From Galerina marginata (Eukaryota; Basidiomycota; Agaricomycetes; Agaricales; Galerinaceae), in contig JAECYW010000004.1 in the NCBI GenBank assembly GCA_023014335.1, forward strand, positions 1,984,001-2,048,000: DNA of 64,000 nucleotides, given 5' to 3'. The notes beneath the pieces are model-generated. The model ran no database searches and was not told the origin of the DNA. It saw only the letters and a list, made by a program, of their open reading frames with translations. The position numbers and the translations under genes were made by a program. Positions 45,201-55,088 of this stretch are shown in pieces (position 1 is the first letter of the stretch; the number at the start of each line of letters is the position of its first letter).

Positions 45201-46510
45201 CCGAACCCTGTTTAACTGCCTTCAAATCCTCCACCCAAAGCGGCGGCACAATATCAGGGGGCGGACAGACAGATTCCTGAGCCGCTTCGGCAGGGAGATG
45301 TGAAAGGTGCGACTCGGAAGGAGGGGTACGCCGTTGACTGAAGCCAGAGTGGTACTTTATGGCTGGTGCAACCATTTGCAAAGCATTCGAAGGACCTAGT
45401 TGCTCATCAAGCATTAACTCCTTAGCGAGCCAATCGTCAAAGTCGTCCTTGTGGTTTTCATCGTTGGATGGACGGGGAGGGACGACGTTAGGAACTTTTC
45501 CAAGCCGTGTAGCCTTAGCGAACCTCCTAGTCCCAGCCAATTGCCTACCTGATTTGTTATTGGCGGAAGATAAGGAATCAGAACCCATATTCGTGAGCGT
45601 AGATTCGGACGAGGGGGTTGTATCTAGCTTTGCATCGCTTGCCATCGAAAATAGGATCGTGGCCCCCTCCAAATCACGGGCATCGAGGATCACATGTAAA
45701 TGTTGCACAACGGTCGAACTAACTTGAATTCCCTCATTATAGGGCACACCTGCATCGACTCCCGTGCCCCCCGCCACACCTCGGTCTGTTTTGTGGTGGA
45801 ACAGTGGCCTGGACTCAGAGACGGAGTGTCGGACCTCCGAGGAAAGGGGGTCCTGGACTGCGGATGCTGACGACGCTCTGTAGAGTGAAGTTATCGATAG
45901 ATCGTCAGAGATATCCGACGAAGACTTCATAATATTGACCGCATCTTGTTGGTTGTTTTGGATTGAGGGCGGGGAATTCACAGCAGTTATACTCATTGAG
46001 GAATCTTGGTCATCTTTCGCGTCTTCCATTTCCTCGAGGATTGCAGCGGCACGACCTCTAGCCTCTCGGAGGTTCCAAGGCGTTCCGGAGGAGGTTTTCG
46101 TGGACTGGGATTAATCTCGTTGAGTATTGTAGTCGTGACGGTATGAGGTTTCAAGATGGGTAGTAACTCACTGTCTGTGGTTGCGCTAGATTAGCCTTCC
46201 ATGAGGTGGTTGCCTTCGTAGAGAACTTCGGGCTATTAAGACCCAAACGCGATGGTGAGGCGATCGGACACGGGTGGTTATCACGAGGGCTGCTAAGCAG
46301 TGAAGAGCCAGGATTGCTGTGCAACGTCCGAGTGGCAATGGCAGGTGCACAATTTGGTTTGTGAGGGGTCGCAGGAGCTGCTGAAGTTCTAAGCGCCATC
46401 TGGGAGGAGAATGAGGTTGTTGTTCCAGAGGATTGGGAGCCGGTAGGTTTTGACAATGATGAAGGGGCGATGGCGAGCGAGTTTCGTAGATATCGTGCCG
46501 TTAGATTCAT
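42235..46510 (-). CDS. Large low-complexity protein of unknown function
   Basis: I do not recognise a family. The gene starts at 46510 (MNLTARYLRNSLAIAPSS). Exon 1 is 46172-46510; exon 2 runs from about 46107 to 44620 and begins STKTSSGTPWNLREARGRA. Later exons cover about 44072-44560, 43545-44039, a small acidic exon near 43380-43460 (MEVDENEDAMAVD) and 42235-43360. Together they give about 1300 residues, mostly Ser/Pro/Asp-rich and predicted disordered. Possible folded or functional patches are LREARGRAAAILEEMED, DDFDDWLAKELMLDEQL, EEEAEADQLIKEMRLRKKGK and an acidic DDDDDDEWDKVP. The phases of the joins I checked agree, so one gene is more likely than several. It could be a nuclear or cytoskeletal scaffold, but that is a guess. 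Confidence 0.6.
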
Positions 46511-47502
46511 ATCTGAGAAAGGCTGTGAGCAAGGTAGCCACTCAATAGGATGATTTCTGGCTTACAACAGCGCTTGGAATTGTACTGTTCTGCGGGGTTG
46601 GGGAGCGGAAGATAACGATCTGGGGAATTGTTATGGAGGAGTCAGGTCAGTTAAATACCCTGTTTGTCGGTGTATTGCTTGGGAGCCTTTTCAAGATTCT
46701 ACAGCAATTTTGATGATGAGTGGCGAGGTGACAAGTCCGCGATTTTGTGGAGATTGGGATAGATGCAAATGGGCGGACGAGCGCACAGATAGTCTCAGCA
46801 CCAGGTAAGTACTATGCTTACAAGCCAAGAAGGAATAGAGGGCTCTCAGACGGCAGACAGGATCGCAGGAGGGGGACCTCTTATGGTATTTCGAGGACTA
46901 AGCGCGCGTCGGCACAAATAATCATGTGATGGACATCCTTGTATTCCGTTCAAGGAAGCTCGATGGTCAAAGCGCTCGGCGACGGATAATCTGCGACAAT
47001 AAGACTGGCGCATATCAACGACAGGTTGGTATTGTTCTGGGGCACAGAGCATGAAAGGGGGTGTTATCGTTAATGTGAATGGATACCCCACCCTTTGGTC
47101 CTAGCTTGTTCTGCGGGGTTGAGGGTTCAGGAAGTTGCTAAGACAAATCATATGGCGGGACGAGTACTATTGTTAGCATCGTGAAAATATAATGGGTCAG
47201 CACAAGACACCACGGAGTCGGTGGATGGCGGTGTTGATGAAAATCTGAAAATCGGAAAGTCCAGAAGTGACATGTCGACCCGCCTCGGCCCGGTGGTCGA
47301 ACTTGTTAAGCTCAACCAAAGAGGGATCTCGTTGTACTCGATAAAGGACATCCCCTCGATACTCGCCGCAGTGAGTCTGAGTGAGAACATCATCCTTCAA
47401 ACTGATCAACCACCATCATCGATTTCCTAAAAACCAAAAACACAACGATCCACCCCTTGCCCTGCTTAGCAGAACGCTTGGCCGATCCCCCCAACTATAT
47501 AG
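46511..47502. other. Intergenic stretch upstream of the large unknown gene
   Basis: About 990 bp. It includes the promoter side of the 42235-46510 gene. Short frames on both strands (47148-47409 minus, 47221-47430 plus) overlap each other and show no motif. Confidence 0.4.
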
Positions 47503-47784
47503 CTACCTGTAGATAGTCTTTTCGAGCTCCAGATCGAAAAACTCGTCGAGATCGCGTTTTTCACCGTCTGCAACCTCAAACCAAACCAAGCCTGATTCCT
47601 GTTCTCCGCCCTGCACTGCAGAACGCGGAGCGGTCTCAAGGATTTCTTTTCTGCCCTCGGCAACGAGCTGTCGTGTCGCTGTACACCATTTGTGGCTAAA
47701 CAGTCCTCTGTCCTCACCGTTGGCCTCGACGGCGGCGACGACAGCGATTGCACGGGGAAAATTTGCCGTAAAGTTGCACGTGGC
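47503..47784 (-). pseudogene. Orphan 3' exon-like fragment next to the retrotransposon
   Basis: An open segment of 93 codons with protein-like composition, beginning ATCNFTANFPRAIAVV just after a good acceptor (branch-like CTGAC, then TGTGCAG) and ending EFFDLELEKTIYR and a TAG. It has no ATG of its own. A 51-bp intron (GTAGAAG...TGTGCAG) would join it to GC-rich codons around 47850, where the frame soon closes. It may be the last exon of a gene whose 5' part was displaced, or a small gene with an unseen first exon. I do not recognise the family. Confidence 0.32.
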
Positions 47785-48232
47785 CTGCACAGTCAGCGAT
47801 CAATATCGATTAATCAGCATTCTCGGACCTTCTACCCTCTTGCCTCCCCATCTTTCACAGCTTTCTTCGCCTTGCGCAGTTCCTCCCGGGGCTGTCGCTT
47901 AAGCCGCCCCCTCCACATCTCTACCACCTTCGAACTGCGCAGATCCTCTCGGGACGACCGCTTAGATACCAAAACCACTGAGCAACGTGTACGTCGCATT
48001 CCCACCTGATAACTGGGTGCAAGCTACTCACCCAAATCGATCAGTCTCGACGCTTGCCTCTTCTGGCTCGCAGCGTATCTCGCCTACCCAAAAGCTGGTA
48101 GCGCGCGGGTTGCATACGCCAAAAGCACCGACGTACCACGTAGATCGGGCCTGATCTTCCCTAATAACAAGGCAAAGTGAGTGCTGCAAAGCTTACCAGA
48201 ATCTCCCTCCCACCCAAAGGCCTGATCGTTCC

Positions 48233-49642
48233 ATGACTCCAGACGTCCCCATTGTAGCCAGCCTGCCGGCCATCTCGTCTCTGGAGCCCTCTCTGGCTCA
48301 ACAAGATGCAGGCGCTCTTTCCTCAATCATCTCCCTCAACGCTACTCCTGCTCCCGCTGTAGTCAGCCCCCCCGCCTCCGCCTCCCTGGAGCCAGCACAA
48401 ACGGCCCCGCCTACTGTCGTCACCCGTCGGGTCTCTGCTCGCCAAGCCGGACGCGGGGAGGCTTCCTCTCTCCCCCCCAACTTCGACAATGAGCTCGATG
48501 ACCTTATCGGTACCCTGGCCTCCCCGGCCCCCTCCCCCTCCAAAGCGAAAGGGAAAGAAAAAACACTTCGTACCCCAGCGCCCACTCTCCCCGCTGAAGC
48601 GTTCACGACCCCTACTACCTCGAAGTCCCCCAACAAGGCGGAGTCCGGGGCCGCGGGGGTGAAACGACTCGACTCCGTGGCTCGCAGCCTCGAAGCCCGC
48701 ATCAGTGCTCTTGCGGCGCGTGTTGAGCTAGGTACCCCCCAGATCGAGGAGCAAGTTGCGACACTCCAGGTTCGCGTTACTGACCTCGCCGAGATCGTAG
48801 CCGCAGCCCCTCAGGCTCTCCCTGCTTCCCAGCTGGAGCCAACCGTCGCGAGGCTTATCTCTGCGAACAATACGTCGGTAGCGGCCATCCAGGAACTCCG
48901 CACACAGGCCACTGCAGCGAGTGTGACCGCCGTCAGTGCTCTTGCCGACCTCCGTGCGCAGGTGGCGACCAACACCTCTCAGGTGGAGGGCCGACTCAAC
49001 ACCTTGGACTCCACGATCAATCAAATCCACGCCGCAATCCGTGCCCTCAGCCTCCAGGTCGCAGGGGCCGGGGACTCCGCTCAGCCGGGCTCAAAGCGTC
49101 CCCGACTCGACGACGAGATGGACTATACTATGTCTCAGTTCCCTGGCCAAGGTTATGCGGCAGCGGCTGAGGTGGCCCCCTCCTCGTCGGCAGCTCACCC
49201 TGGCCCCGCGTGGACCGTCAATGCCAGCGACCAGACCCAATCGATACAACAAGTCCCTCATGCTCCGACGGTCGCGCACGCTCCCACTATCCAAGGCCCA
49301 GCACAACAGATCCCGTACGCTCCTTTTGTACCCGCAAATCTTAACAGCCCCGGGGTCCCGCTCAACACGAATGGGCGTCAACAGCCCATCGTGAGCTCGG
49401 ATGTCGAAATTGGCCCACTAATCTGGGAACGCGATATAACATCCCAGGTCCAGGCCCTAATGAACATGCTGCCCAACACCCACCTCCTCAACCATAATGT
49501 CCGGGCTCGGCGTGGTCGTACCAAGTTCTTTGTTCTCGCCCGCTTCCCCTCCAACGTCGACGCAATTCGGTTCGTTAATGCTTGGGCGAGCAGCCCCCCC
49601 GCCCAGTTCCTCCGCGTGAATGTCAACCTGGCGGGAAACTGA
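48233..49642 (+). CDS. Retrotransposon ORF1 protein
   Basis: 469 residues, starting MTPDVPIVASLPAISS. The first third is Ala/Pro/Ser-rich. Residues about 145-270 are helical with coiled-coil spacing (SLEARISALAARVEL, EEQVATLQVRVTDLAEIV, VEGRLNTLDSTINQIHAAI), which fits a multimerising RNA-binding ORF1p. A Pro/Gln/Ala stretch follows. The end, RGRTKFFVLARFPSNVDAIR, may be an RNA-binding fold. There is no CCHC knuckle. Its base composition is clearly more GC-rich than that of ORF2. It precedes and partly overlaps the open frame of ORF2. Confidence 0.8.
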   Translation: MTPDVPIVASLPAISSLEPSLAQQDAGALSSIISLNATPAPAVVSPPASASLEPAQTAPPTVVTRRVSARQAGRGEASSLPPNFDNELDDLIGTLASPAPSPSKAKGKEKTLRTPAPTLPAEAFTTPTTSKSPNKAESGAAGVKRLDSVARSLEARISALAARVELGTPQIEEQVATLQVRVTDLAEIVAAAPQALPASQLEPTVARLISANNTSVAAIQELRTQATAASVTAVSALADLRAQVATNTSQVEGRLNTLDSTINQIHAAIRALSLQVAGAGDSAQPGSKRPRLDDEMDYTMSQFPGQGYAAAAEVAPSSSAAHPGPAWTVNASDQTQSIQQVPHAPTVAHAPTIQGPAQQIPYAPFVPANLNSPGVPLNTNGRQQPIVSSDVEIGPLIWERDITSQVQALMNMLPNTHLLNHNVRARRGRTKFFVLARFPSNVDAIRFVNAWASSPPAQFLRVNVNLAGN

Positions 49643-49731
49643 CAGGGGCAGGAAGTTTATTGGCAGTATGTACCATCCCGGGGAATGTGACCCACGTACC
49701 TACTGTCTCTGTTCGCAATACACCTCTCATT

Positions 49732-52700
49732 ATGCCTACCCCCGAAAACGAGAGCTTGAGTGTCAGAATTAAATGCTGGAATGTCGGAGGCGACATTGCC
49801 ATTAAACTTACCTGCCAAGATTTCTGCGAAAAATTAAACACTTATCATATATGTCTGCTACAAGAAACACACCTTACTCCTGAACAGTATGAAACATTAA
49901 TAATTCCGGAGGGCTATGATATCCTTGACTTGAGCCGCCCTCAGAAACAACTATTTCGGAGGCCGTGGGGTGGCGTTCTTGCCCTCCTGTCCAAAGAAAT
50001 TACTGCACCTAAATTCCGTAACGACCTCTCCAGCCCCGACATTATGGTGCTTGAATGGGCAGACTTTTTCCTTATAAACGCCTACATATTGCCGGAGAAC
50101 GCGATGTGGTCTAACTTCACTGATGTTGACCCATTCATTAAACTATCAGAGCTCCTTGCATCTCTCACGGCTACGCAGAAGCCTCTCTATCTCATGGGTG
50201 ACTTAAATGCAAGAACAGGGCTGAGGGGTGCAAATCCCTCCCACCACGTCTCGAGCGATGCAGTTATTACAACTCGAGGGCGCAATCTTACCCGCATGCT
50301 CAACGACCTCAAGTTAGTTGTACTAAATGGGATTGCCTCGTTAGGACAAAACTCGGGCTTCACATCGCACCAACCACGGGGAAGTTCCGTCATTGACTAC
50401 GGAATTACTTGCTTGACGGGCCTACGCAAAGTTAATAAATTCAGCGTGTTGCCCATTGAAGATGATTGGTCTGATCATTGCGCTATAAGCCTAGACGTTA
50501 AGTTCAACTTGGCCCGCTCAAATGGGGCGGGTTCCACAAAACGGAAGCTACCAGCGGCTCTACCACTTGTGATACCGCACGAAAAATTCATTGATCAGCT
50601 GGTTGGAAAGGCAATGACAATAGAGCCAAATGCCCAAGAGCAAATGATGAAACTCTTTGGGCAAGTGTACATAACCACCAAGCCAGTAGATGTCTATGTT
50701 GACGGCTCAAGCATCAACAATGGAAAACCAGATGCCGCGGCAGGTGCAGGAGTCTATTGGGGAGACGGACATAGACTAAACCAAGCAGAACGCGTACCTG
50801 ATGCGCAAACAAACAACAGAGGCGAGGTCTATGCCATCCTTCGAGCTATTGAGCTAGCCCACCCCGACCGAAATCTTAATATCTTCTCAGATTCCGAGTA
50901 CGCAATGGAAACATTGGTTCTCCGGAGTGCCCGAAAGTCGTCTCAAGGGTGGAAAATTACAAATGGAGACCTCTTCCGGGACATATGCCTTCTAATACAA
51001 AATAGAAAAGCCCCGGTGGTCTTCCATAAAGTCAAGGGACACAGTAACCTTGCCCCGCATGACTGTGCTGATGCTCTGGCCAATGAAGGAGCTAAAAAGC
51101 CTATGGTTCAGCCATACCACCCAGTACTTCTGGGTAGCAAGCCCATTTCCAGTGGTCCTATAGCTTTGAATATCCCGAAAGTGGAATACAAACCACGCGA
51201 AAATAAGGCTCAAACCAATGGCAACAAAAATCAACGAGTTAAGGAGCATGACTTGGGTGGAGACGGCGAATTCCTCGAGTTGTTACCGCACCGCAACCGC
51301 AAGCGAATTGAAGTCCAGCAAACAATGTACCGGAAATTGCTGTTAGACGCCGAGAGTGAAAAAGACTTCTGGAAGGCTTCCAGAAAAATTATGGGTACAC
51401 GGGCACAAATATATGAATTCTCGGCGGAGGACCTGAAAGACGTCTTCCAAAAAAGAATGAACCCGCTAGAGCCCAAGCCAGCCTCATTTGACAAAGAGCG
51501 CCAGCGCTTAAATGATGCTGCGGCTGCGGCAATCCCGGCTCACACTGTGGATATGACAGAAGAACAGTTCTTCTCTGCACCATTTACAGAGGCGGAAATT
51601 GAGGATGCAAAAGAACACTTAAGCCATCGTGGTTTCTCTTCAGCAGCTGGAATTGACACCATTGACTATGCAGACCTGGACGGGATTGGAAATGATGTGA
51701 TATGCAATCTCATGAACCAGTGCATTACTCGTCAAGAGGTTCCTTCTCTATGGCTTCAGACTGTTCTTGTAGCAATAATCAAAAAGGGAAAACCCGCAGA
51801 TGACCCAAACAGCTACAGAACAGTTGGTCTGGAGAGCTGTATGCTCAAACTGCTAACACTCTTAATCCACATGCGGTTAACCAAATGGTGTAATGCTAAA
51901 AACCTCATTCCGCCATCGCAAAATGGCTTTCGGGAAGGTTATCGCACAAACGATAACATATTTATCCTTAGATGTGCGATTGAAAGAGCGCAAGCCCTAG
52001 GTGTACCGTTGTATGTTGTCTTTGCAGACCTCAGCAATGCATTTCCATCTACAGACCAATCAACCCTATGGCTCAAACTGAAAGCCATGGGTGCTGGGGG
52101 AAATATATTTGACTGGCTACGTTTGTTATATAAAAACATGGCATACGCGGTAAGACACAGCTCGGAGATGTCTTCAAGATTTATCTCAACTATTGGCATC
52201 CTGATTGGGGATACATCCTCGCCAATTCTGTGGACATTATACCTTGCAGATTTTTGCCTCCGGGAAGACATAGACGACATAACGCTTGCCTCAATTGTCA
52301 TTGCCCACTTAGAGCAAGCAGACGACATAATTTTCCTGTCAAAAACAGCTGCTGGTGCCCAACGTAAGATGGATGCTTTCTGGAGGTGGTGCAACATAAA
52401 CTTCATGGTGATCAATGCTACAAAATCCTACCTCATGATTTTTGGCCCTCCAAAAGATGTTGATACTCTCCCTAACTTTACCTTTGGGGGAGATAATGTA
52501 ACCATTTCATCTGAACAAACTTACGTCGGCATGACAATTAAATCGCCTAAAGAAGGTGCCCGAAAGTTAAACCTCTTTGAAGAACACTACAGAACAAAAG
52601 CAAGCAAAGCGCGTACCATTGGCAATGCAATATTTGGTCTAGAGTCCATGGTCGGAGTGCTGCCACCTTGGGAGGGAAAGAAACTATACTCTGCACTGGT

Positions 52701-53646
52701 TGACCCGCACCTAATTCATGGTTGCGAAATCAGTTTAGACACAAACAAATCTTCCCTGGCTGCGCTGGAAGAAATCCAAGTGGCTTTCCTCAGACGACTT
52801 CTCGGACTAAGCCAACGGAGCATGCTGGCACCGCTATTTACCGAGACTACATTAGTACCACTCAGATTTCGGAGAATTGTTTTAGCACTGCGATATTTGC
52901 AATACCTAATTGCCCTGCCACATGACCGATATGTTCGACGGGCGCTTGAGGACTCAATAAACCTTGCAGCTGAAGGGAGAAGCTCCTGGGTGAAGGACTT
53001 GGGACTCGTTTTAGCAGACCTCCCAACCCCGGTCCTCCTCCCAAACCTAGCTGAGGCCACCAGAGTGAATATAGATGCAACAATTCAAGCAGTACTAAAG
53101 TCAATGACTACTTGGTTGAAGTTAGCCATTGACAACTCTCCGAAGATGTATCTTCTGCATGGAAGGATGGTGGCAGATAAAGATAGCGGGGAACTCAAAC
53201 ACAAGACGTTGCACTTCAGGCACTACCTGTCGGTAAACAATGCCAGTCATAGGAAGGCCATTACACGTCTGCTTTTATCATGCCATCCTCTCGCGCTAGA
53301 GCGACTGAGATGGACAGAGCATCGAAGACCACGTATTGAGCAACATGATAGAAAATGCCGGTTCTGTGAAAGGGAGATTGAAAGCCCAGAACACGCCCTA
53401 TTAGACTGTGATGGGAATCCAGCCCTGATAGCACTGCGCACAGAATCGCTGACCGAAATGTATAACAGGTCACCTAATTTACCCCCAATTGGGTCAGTAA
53501 ATAGCAGAGACTTGCTCTGTCAAATGGTCGCACAAACGCACACAATTAGTTTGCTCGCAAAATATACGCATGACGTCCTGGCTCTATATGATACAGTCCC
53601 TATCTACATTCCGCCATTACCTGTCCATTGGATGATTATATCCTGA
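49732..53646 (+). CDS. Retrotransposon ORF2: endonuclease, RNase H, reverse transcriptase, zinc finger
   Basis: About 1304 residues from the ATG at 49732 (MPTPENESLSVRIKCWNVGG), 90 bp after the ORF1 stop. The frame is open back into ORF1, so translation could also begin by frameshift or reinitiation. Residues about 1-265 are an APE-like endonuclease (LLQETHL, LMGDLNARTG, SVIDYGI, DWSDHCAI). Residues about 315-455 are RNase H with all four acidic residues (VYVDGSS, NNRGEVYAIL, IFSDSEYAM, DCADALANEG). Residues about 670-905 are the reverse transcriptase (VAIIKKGKPADDPNSYR, VVFADLSNAFPS, GILIGDTSSPILW, EQADDIIFLS). A CX2CX8HX4C finger (CRFCEREIESPEHALLDC) lies near the C-terminus. Reverse transcription at a nicked target is the expected role. 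The RNase H before the RT is unusual for this class. Confidence 0.92.
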   Translation: MPTPENESLSVRIKCWNVGGDIAIKLTCQDFCEKLNTYHICLLQETHLTPEQYETLIIPEGYDILDLSRPQKQLFRRPWGGVLALLSKEITAPKFRNDLSSPDIMVLEWADFFLINAYILPENAMWSNFTDVDPFIKLSELLASLTATQKPLYLMGDLNARTGLRGANPSHHVSSDAVITTRGRNLTRMLNDLKLVVLNGIASLGQNSGFTSHQPRGSSVIDYGITCLTGLRKVNKFSVLPIEDDWSDHCAISLDVKFNLARSNGAGSTKRKLPAALPLVIPHEKFIDQLVGKAMTIEPNAQEQMMKLFGQVYITTKPVDVYVDGSSINNGKPDAAAGAGVYWGDGHRLNQAERVPDAQTNNRGEVYAILRAIELAHPDRNLNIFSDSEYAMETLVLRSARKSSQGWKITNGDLFRDICLLIQNRKAPVVFHKVKGHSNLAPHDCADALANEGAKKPMVQPYHPVLLGSKPISSGPIALNIPKVEYKPRENKAQTNGNKNQRVKEHDLGGDGEFLELLPHRNRKRIEVQQTMYRKLLLDAESEKDFWKASRKIMGTRAQIYEFSAEDLKDVFQKRMNPLEPKPASFDKERQRLNDAAAAAIPAHTVDMTEEQFFSAPFTEAEIEDAKEHLSHRGFSSAAGIDTIDYADLDGIGNDVICNLMNQCITRQEVPSLWLQTVLVAIIKKGKPADDPNSYRTVGLESCMLKLLTLLIHMRLTKWCNAKNLIPPSQNGFREGYRTNDNIFILRCAIERAQALGVPLYVVFADLSNAFPSTDQSTLWLKLKAMGAGGNIFDWLRLLYKNMAYAVRHSSEMSSRFISTIGILIGDTSSPILWTLYLADFCLREDIDDITLASIVIAHLEQADDIIFLSKTAAGAQRKMDAFWRWCNINFMVINATKSYLMIFGPPKDVDTLPNFTFGGDNVTISSEQTYVGMTIKSPKEGARKLNLFEEHYRTKASKARTIGNAIFGLESMVGVLPPWEGKKLYSALVDPHLIHGCEISLDTNKSSLAALEEIQVAFLRRLLGLSQRSMLAPLFTETTLVPLRFRRIVLALRYLQYLIALPHDRYVRRALEDSINLAAEGRSSWVKDLGLVLADLPTPVLLPNLAEATRVNIDATIQAVLKSMTTWLKLAIDNSPKMYLLHGRMVADKDSGELKHKTLHFRHYLSVNNASHRKAITRLLLSCHPLALERLRWTEHRRPRIEQHDRKCRFCEREIESPEHALLDCDGNPALIALRTESLTEMYNRSPNLPPIGSVNSRDLLCQMVAQTHTISLLAKYTHDVLALYDTVPIYIPPLPVHWMIIS

Positions 53647-53819
53647 GGGGGAAATTGAAGTTTCTTTGCTCTGTGTACGGTATCGTGAGGGCGGCCTTAA
53701 AAGCGGCGCGGCTTGATAGGTATTGGTGCCCAGAGTCCGGGATGACACATGAGTGGTGCTTGCGCGTGTGTTAATACTCTCGGAAACCCGGTGTTCAGCC
53801 ATTGGACCATGCCGGTTAT

Positions 53820-53840
53820 TACTACTACTACTACTACTAC
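53820..53840 (+). repeat. (TAC)n simple repeat, probable 3' tail of the retrotransposon
   Basis: Seven uninterrupted trinucleotide units ending at 53840, 174 bp after the ORF2 stop. Many LINEs end in a short simple repeat instead of poly(A), so this is probably the 3' terminus. Confidence 0.6.
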
Positions 53841-55088
53841 AAATGGATCACCAGGGTATGAGGTTTCGACATGATTTTGAAAATCGAAAATTGTCAAACC
53901 GTGACAGTGCTCCGCCGGGGGCTCTCGCCCATGATAAACCCCATTCTGATGTCCATTCGTGTATACAATAGGGTACCGGACTACAGAGGCTTGCATCATC
54001 AGCCGTTTCTTCGTCATCATGTTACAAGTAATTCGCTGTGCGGCGGAGTATGTACTGCAATGTAAACTTCTCAAGGAGCAATGTCCTTTGGAAGATCGTT
54101 GTTAGGAATCCCAAACACAAGATGTCTTTACCAACTCTAAGGGAAATACGCATTTCGGAATTATCGGCGAACGGCTGTGACAAGTGTGCTCTGGGAAGCA
54201 TCTCAAGCTTTGGTAGGTCAGTCTCATGGATTGATTTCAAAATCGCATACTTAGACCAGAAGTCCTGTGTTACAGACCACGATATGGCCATTCCAGAACA
54301 GAGACTTTGGGATCCCGAAATCAAGGTCACCTTCTCCTGTTATTTGTCGTCAGACAGAGTTCAGGTCATTAGAAATTTAGAACTTGCTTGAAAACTTGGA
54401 TGGGCTGAGTGAAGGGAAATGGATGCTGTGCAGTGTGTGGTCGTAGAGAGATACCAGTAGTATCCGTTGTACGAATATAAGATCCAGCTATTGGCTGTGC
54501 ATCGAGGTTACAGGCAAGCACGCGACCGCAGTGGTTATATCAAAAACCATCGACCGCCTTTGAGGAGAACGCAAGTACCACCACTCCAAATGGACCGGGT
54601 TGCAGAAGCCTTGTCCTTGGATATATACTGGATCTCCAGCCCAATTCAGCACTGAGTCGAGTAAGGGTAATCCCTTTAATTTCTTCACTTTACGATCTTG
54701 ATGTTAAATGTCTAGTATTGGTGGAACAGTCAGGAAGCGCTGGCCGTTGAGATTGGAAAATCCATGGGACTCTTGAGATTCATTGAAAGCGGTATAATGG
54801 AAAGTGAGCACCAAGTCAAGGTTGTGAAACTTGTCTGCAAGCGAGGATTGAAAACCTGAGATATATCGATGGAACTTAGGCCAGAATGGGATCGCAGAAT
54901 TTCAATCAAAACATGGTGGAGTGGCTGGAGTGGAAGCCGTACGCGTATCGGTCAGATATCCACGATCACGTGTAATAATGATACCAAAAATACGGCGATA
55001 GAAAGTTGTCACCGCACAAAGTTGCCACAAACGACGGATATAAGTACTTAGGCTCCTATCGGCCAAGTACGGGCACGCATGCCGCGCA
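53841..55088. other. Intergenic stretch between the retrotransposon and BIO3-BIO1
   Basis: Contains short frames on both strands (54022-54330 minus, 54038-54391 plus, 54709-54900 minus). They have fairly protein-like composition but mutually exclusive frames, no recognised motif, and no consistent splice chain. It could hold a decayed gene. The last 200 bp must serve as the BIO3-BIO1 promoter. Confidence 0.4.

Larger units (their letters stand above)
48233..53840 (+). mobile_element. Non-LTR retrotransposon (LINE) with ORF1 and ORF2, apparently full length
   Basis: Two long intronless reading frames in one orientation, an endonuclease/RNase H/reverse transcriptase polyprotein, a non-coding 3' region, and a short (TAC)n tail at 53820-53840. 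No long terminal repeats are seen. The 5' end is not fixed: GC-rich non-coding sequence reaches back to roughly 47800. No clear target-site duplication was found by eye. Neither frame has a stop or frameshift, and the catalytic residues of all three enzyme domains are present apart from a variant YxDD box, so this could be a young copy. Confidence 0.85.

Noticed and set aside
47877..47965. Two similar GC-rich segments (CGCAGTTCCTCCCGGG and CGCAGATCCTCTCGGG)
   Set aside because: Possible 5'-UTR repeats of the retrotransposon, but only two imperfect copies; too little to call a promoter or tandem repeat.
48298..48702. Minus-strand frame inside retrotransposon ORF1
   Set aside because: GC-rich antisense shadow of ORF1 without motifs; ORF1 explains the region.
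49582..49731. ORF2 start at the TTG codon at 49582
   Set aside because: It is not an ATG and lies inside ORF1. The first ATG, at 49732, directly precedes the endonuclease domain, though frameshift initiation cannot be excluded.
54022..54391. Overlapping frames of about 100 codons on opposite strands
   Set aside because: They exclude each other, carry no motif and have no splice context, so neither can be supported as a gene.
54709..54900. Minus-strand stretch ending SNLNGQRFLTVPPILDI
   Set aside because: Protein-like in composition, but all three frames are open here and no start or upstream exon could be joined in phase.
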